Origin: Mycobacterium attenuatum
Lineage (GTDB): Bacteria; Actinomycetota; Actinomycetes; Mycobacteriales; Mycobacteriaceae
Direction of reading: 5' to 3'
DNA length: 64,000 nucleotides
Assembly (NCBI RefSeq): GCF_900566085.1
Contig: NZ_UPHT01000072.1
Coordinates: 1 to 64,000, forward strand
A program made the position numbers and the translations under genes. Shown here in pieces: positions 59,663 to 64,000 of this stretch. The notes beneath the pieces are model-generated. The model made no database searches. It saw nothing but the letters and a program-made list of their open reading frames with translations, and was not told where the DNA came from. The number at the start of each line of letters is the position of its first letter. The stretch's first letter is position 1.

Positions 59663-59699
59663 CGCCAAGGCGAGATCCGGCCTCTTTCTCGCCGTGGCG
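59663..59699. repeat. 13-bp imperfect palindrome related to the one at 58914-58953
   Basis: CGCCAAGGCGAGA and TCTCGCCGTGGCG, one mismatch, 11-base loop. It shares the CGCC-A-(A/C)GGCGA/TCGCCGTGGCG core with the palindrome on the other side of the pseudogene. Confidence 0.6.
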
Positions 59700-59748
59700 G
59701 TACCTCCGCGACATGCGACGAGCCGATTTCGGTGTTGCCTCAACAAGG

Positions 59749-61361
<1,613 letters not shown>

Positions 61362-61366
61362 CCCGC

Positions 61367-62407
61367 ATGGAATTCGACGCCGTCCTGCTGCTGTCCTTCG
61401 GTGGGCCGGAGGGTCCCGATCAGGTGCGCCCGTTTCTGGAGAATGTCACCCGGGGCCGCGGTGTGCCGCCCGAGCGCCTCGATGCGGTGGCCGAGCACTA
61501 CCTGCATTTTGGGGGCGTCTCACCGATCAACGGCATCAACCGCGCGCTGGTGAACCAACTGCAAGCCGAGCAGGATCTGCCGGTCTACTTCGGTAACCGC
61601 AACTGGGAACCCTACGTCGAAGACGCGGTGAAAATCATGCGCGACAATGGGATTCGCCGTGCTGCCGTATTCGCGACATCGGCGTGGAGCGGCTATTCCA
61701 GCTGCGCGCAGTATGCCGAGGATATTGCCCGGGCCCGCCGTGCCGCCGGCCCGGATGCGCCCGAGCTGGTCAAGCTGCGGCCCTACTTCGATCATCCGCT
61801 GTTCGTCGAGATGTTCGCCGACGCAGTTGCGGCGGCCGCCCAGACCGTTCCCGCTCAGGCAAGGCTGGTGTTCACCGCGCATTCCATCCCAACGGCCGTA
61901 GACCAGCGCTGGGGCCCCCGCCTCTACAGCCGCCAAGTCGCCTATGCCGCAAACCTTGTCGCGGTGGCCGCCGGGTACACCGACTGTGACCTGGTCTGGC
62001 AGTCTCGCTCTGGCCCGCCACAGGTTCCGTGGCTGGAGCCCGATGTCGGAGACCACCTCACCACGCTTGCGAAGGCCGGTACCACGGCGGTGATTGTCTG
62101 TCCCCTCGGTTTTGTCGCCGACCACATCGAGGTGGTCTGGGATCTCGACCACGAACTGCGCTTACAAGCCGAAGACTTAGGTATTTCATTCGCCCGGGCG
62201 GGCACCCCCAACGCCGATCGGCGGTTCGCCCGGCTGGCTGCCGAGTTGATCGATGAACTTCGTTGCAGCCGTAAGCCTTTGCGGGTCGGCGGTCCCGATT
62301 CGGTGCCCGGCTGTCTGGCCGGCATCAACGGTGAGCCCTGTCGTCCGCCGCATTGCGTTGCGCGCGAAGTGGTCAGTCCGACCACGCTGAATGCAGGATC
62401 GCGTTGA
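61367..62407 (+). CDS. hemH: Ferrochelatase (coproporphyrin ferrochelatase type)
   Basis: 346 residues from ATG at 61367, five bases after inhA. Inserts Fe(II) into the porphyrin; in actinobacteria the substrate is coproporphyrin III. The catalytic His172 (FTAHSIPT) and HIEVVWDLD glutamate are present. Actinobacterial [2Fe-2S] ligand cysteines are evident: SGYSSCAQY and the C-terminal [17 protein letters not shown]. Called hemZ in older mycobacterial annotation. Its last 35 bp overlap the convergent Rv1486c-like gene. Confidence 0.95.
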   Translation: MEFDAVLLLSFGGPEGPDQVRPFLENVTRGRGVPPERLDAVAEHYLHFGGVSPINGINRALVNQLQAEQDLPVYFGNRNWEPYVEDAVKIMRDNGIRRAAVFATSAWSGYSSCAQYAEDIARARRAAGPDAPELVKLRPYFDHPLFVEMFADAVAAAAQTVPAQARLVFTAHSIPTAVDQRWGPRLYSRQVAYAANLVAVAAGYTDCDLVWQSRSGPPQVPWLEPDVGDHLTTLAKAGTTAVIVCPLGFVADHIEVVWDLDHELRLQAEDLGISFARAGTPNADRRFARLAAELIDELRCSRKPLRVGGPDSVPGCLAGINGEPCRPPHCVAREVVSPTTLNAGSR

Positions 62408-63323
62408 CGGCGGCTATCCGCGCGGAGCGCACCACCGCGGTCAGTGGCCGCAGCGCGTCGACGGCGGTCTGCACTTCCGACGACGATTGTGCCCTGATTG
62501 GTTCGAAACCGGCCGCAACCCGCGGGGGGAAGCGGTCGCTGGCGGAGTCGGGCAATCGGCTGAGGCCGGCGCTGACGGCGATAATGGCGTCGACATGCGC
62601 GGCGTTCTCCAGCACCCGCAGTGCGCGCGAGGGCGCGTGGTCGGGAATGCGGTGTTGCCGTGCGGATTCCAGCAGCTGCTCGACCAGGCCGCGCGGGTTG
62701 TCGATCTCGGCGGCGCTGGGCCCCATACCAATGGCGCTCAGCGCGTCGGCCGCCGAGCGCACCGCGGCCCGGAGCGCGTATTCGGCGTCGCCCAGATCGC
62801 GGTGGTCGAACACCGGGGCGCCGGGCAGCGAGTACACCATCCACGACAGGGCGCACAACTCGGGTACGGCCGAATCGTCGCCGCGAGTCTGATCGCTGTC
62901 GTCGTAAGAGAACTCGGGAACCAGCCCGATCGATGTGCCGGGATCATCGGGATTGGTGATGATAATGGCTTCACCCGCGGCCAGCGCGTCGTGCTCGAAT
63001 TGTGTTCCGGCGGAAAGCCCGCGCACGTCGCCCGGCACCGGCAATACCACGTTGATCGTCCCGCGCAGCCGACCCGGCGTGCCGGGCGCGGAGATCGTCG
63101 GGCGGCCCACTGCCGCACGCAGCGTCTGCAGCAGCAACACCGTCCCGGCGCTATCCACCTCCGGCCATGGCAGGCCGGTATGCCCGGCCGCTACCGCGTC
63201 GTACGCGGCGACCGATTGTGTTGGTGCCCAGAGAGATAACGCGTCCAGAAGATCGTCGGGCGCGGCCTTTCCGGCGAGCCAGGCATTGGCCCACATCGAA
63301 AGCGTTGCGCTGGGACACCACAT
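62373..63323 (-). CDS. Conserved hypothetical protein (Rv1486c-like)
   Basis: 316 residues from ATG at 63323 ([18 protein letters not shown]); a second ATG at 63296 would give 307. The frame is open upstream into nfeD, which is not credible. No signal peptide or membrane helix. Recurrent features are [20 protein letters not shown] and a C-terminal helical half with [19 protein letters not shown]. No family function recognised. It is divergent from nfeD by 57 bp. Confidence 0.8.
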   Translation of the reverse strand: MWCPSATLSMWANAWLAGKAAPDDLLDALSLWAPTQSVAAYDAVAAGHTGLPWPEVDSAGTVLLLQTLRAAVGRPTISAPGTPGRLRGTINVVLPVPGDVRGLSAGTQFEHDALAAGEAIIITNPDDPGTSIGLVPEFSYDDSDQTRGDDSAVPELCALSWMVYSLPGAPVFDHRDLGDAEYALRAAVRSAADALSAIGMGPSAAEIDNPRGLVEQLLESARQHRIPDHAPSRALRVLENAAHVDAIIAVSAGLSRLPDSASDRFPPRVAAGFEPIRAQSSSEVQTAVDALRPLTAVVRSARIAAVNAILHSAWSD

Positions 63324-63368
63324 GATCTCGCAGTGTAGTTGTTGGGCACGGTTGTCGGGGATCACGCG

Positions 63369-63374
63369 TATTCT
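63369..63374 (+). promoter_or_regulatory. -10 element of a probable leaderless nfeD promoter
   Basis: TATTCT ends six bases before the nfeD ATG, with no Shine-Dalgarno sequence between, consistent with leaderless transcription. Confidence 0.4.
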
Positions 63375-63380
63375 GTGCGC

Positions 63381-63815
63381 ATGCCCGTCGCCCTGATCTG
63401 GCTGATCGCAGCACTGGTACTGGCCAGTGCGGAGGCGTTGACCGGCGATATGTTCTTGCTGATGCTTGGCGGGGGTGCGCTGGCGGCCTCGGCCACGAGC
63501 TGGTTGCTGGACTGGCCGGTGTGGGCCGACGGCGCGGTGTTCCTCGTCGTGTCGGTGCTGTTGCTGGTGTTGGTGCGGCCCGCGCTGCGGCGGCGGCTGA
63601 CCCCCGCCAAGAATGTGCCGATGGGCATCAAGGCGCTCGAGGGCAAGCGTGCGCTGGTGCTGGATCGGGTGGCCCGTGACGAGGGCCAGGTCAAAATCGA
63701 CGGCCAAGTGTGGACGGCACGCCCCTTGAACGACGGTGACGTGTTCCAACCAGGTGATTCGGTGACTGTGGTGCATATCGACGGGGCCACCGCGGTCGTC
63801 TTCAAAGACGCGTAG
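63381..63815 (+). CDS. NfeD-like membrane protein (Rv1487-like)
   Basis: 144 residues from ATG at 63381, the length of Rv1487. Two to three transmembrane helices in the first 80 residues ([57 protein letters not shown]) and a C-terminal OB-fold domain ([19 protein letters not shown] to [14 protein letters not shown]). NfeD proteins partner SPFH/stomatin-type proteins in membrane microdomains, and such a gene follows after 21 bp. Confidence 0.9.
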   Translation: MPVALIWLIAALVLASAEALTGDMFLLMLGGGALAASATSWLLDWPVWADGAVFLVVSVLLLVLVRPALRRRLTPAKNVPMGIKALEGKRALVLDRVARDEGQVKIDGQVWTARPLNDGDVFQPGDSVTVVHIDGATAVVFKDA

Positions 63816-63836
63816 CAACTCGAGAAAGGAATCCCG

Positions 63837-64000
63837 GTGGAAGGTGCCGTTGCCGGCCTGGTGTTTCTGGCCGTCCTGGTGATATTCGCCATCATTGTCG
63901 TGGCCAAGTCGGTTGCGCTGATCCCGCAGGCCGAGGCCGCCGTGATCGAGCGGTTGGGTCGCTACAGCCGCACCGTCAGCGGGCAGCTGACGTTGTTGGT
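63837..64000 (+). CDS. SPFH/band-7 (stomatin-like) protein, 5' part
   Basis: Begins at GTG 63837 with GAAAGGA seven bases upstream; 54 codons are visible before the window ends. One N-terminal transmembrane helix ([19 protein letters not shown]) followed by the SPFH start [21 protein letters not shown]. Equivalent to Rv1488. Expected to oligomerise on the inner membrane with the NfeD protein. Confidence 0.9.
   Translation, partial: MEGAVAGLVFLAVLVIFAIIVVAKSVALIPQAEAAVIERLGRYSRTVSGQLTLL

Overview
The window is chromosomal DNA of a slow-growing Mycobacterium. It is GC-rich, shows GTG/TTG starts and 1-4 base stop/start overlaps, carries a PE_PGRS gene and MIRU-type repeats, and has a gene order collinear with the M. 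tuberculosis segment running from Rv1435c to Rv1488. It differs from M. tuberculosis as I remember that segment. PE_PGRS26/27/28, bisC and Rv1453 are absent from the expected places. Four blocks are added: a molybdenum hydroxylase operon, ppc plus a DUF4239 membrane gene, a large pseudo-phosphatase/GH65 gene, and an fmdA/fmdB pair. Together with a SufB intein of 378 residues this points to the M. kansasii/M. gastri neighbourhood, but the species is an inference.

Layout. 1-4083: 5' part of a secreted Pro/Gly/Val-rich repeat protein (minus), then the glycolytic operon gap-pgk-tpi (plus). 4211-8066: on the minus strand secG followed by large, small and FAD subunits of a xanthine dehydrogenase/CO dehydrogenase-family enzyme. 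8136-12007: ppc and a DUF4239 membrane protein (plus). 12072-19092: the pentose phosphate operon, transcribed tkt-tal-zwf2-opcA-pgl-Rv1444c-like (minus), with three tandem 53-bp MIRU units linking zwf2 to opcA. 19388-27107: ctaB, the HAD/OtsB/GH65 fusion, qor, an Rv1455-like gene and ctaA. 27256-30691: ABC permease, ABC ATPase and the mannosyltransferase mptB (minus). 30817-38128: the sufR-B-D-C-S-U-T iron-sulfur assembly operon with an intein in SufB. 38137-42910: fmdA/fmdB, fadE15 and PE_PGRS29-like. 43259-48902: ctpD, two thioredoxins, echA12, an ABC-F ATPase and a small HTH protein. 48885-52294: acnR and acn (minus). 52635-58897: Rv1476-like, ripA, ripB, moxR1, a DUF58 protein and a VWA protein. 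58914-59699: a decayed DUF559-type gene between two related palindromes. 59764-64000: fabG1-inhA-hemH, Rv1486c-like (minus), nfeD and the start of an SPFH-domain gene.

Functionally the window joins central carbon metabolism (lower glycolysis, PEP carboxylase, pentose phosphate pathway, aconitase), heme A and heme synthesis for respiration (ctaA, ctaB, hemH), Fe-S cluster assembly, envelope biogenesis (mptB, ripA/ripB, fabG1-inhA) and redox/metal handling (ctpD, trxA, trxB1). Candidate cis-elements include a SufR operator over the sufR start, an AcnR-type repeat upstream of acn, and an identical 13-mer inside inverted repeats upstream of both ctaA and ctaB. I saw no tRNA, rRNA, insertion sequence, prophage or CRISPR array.
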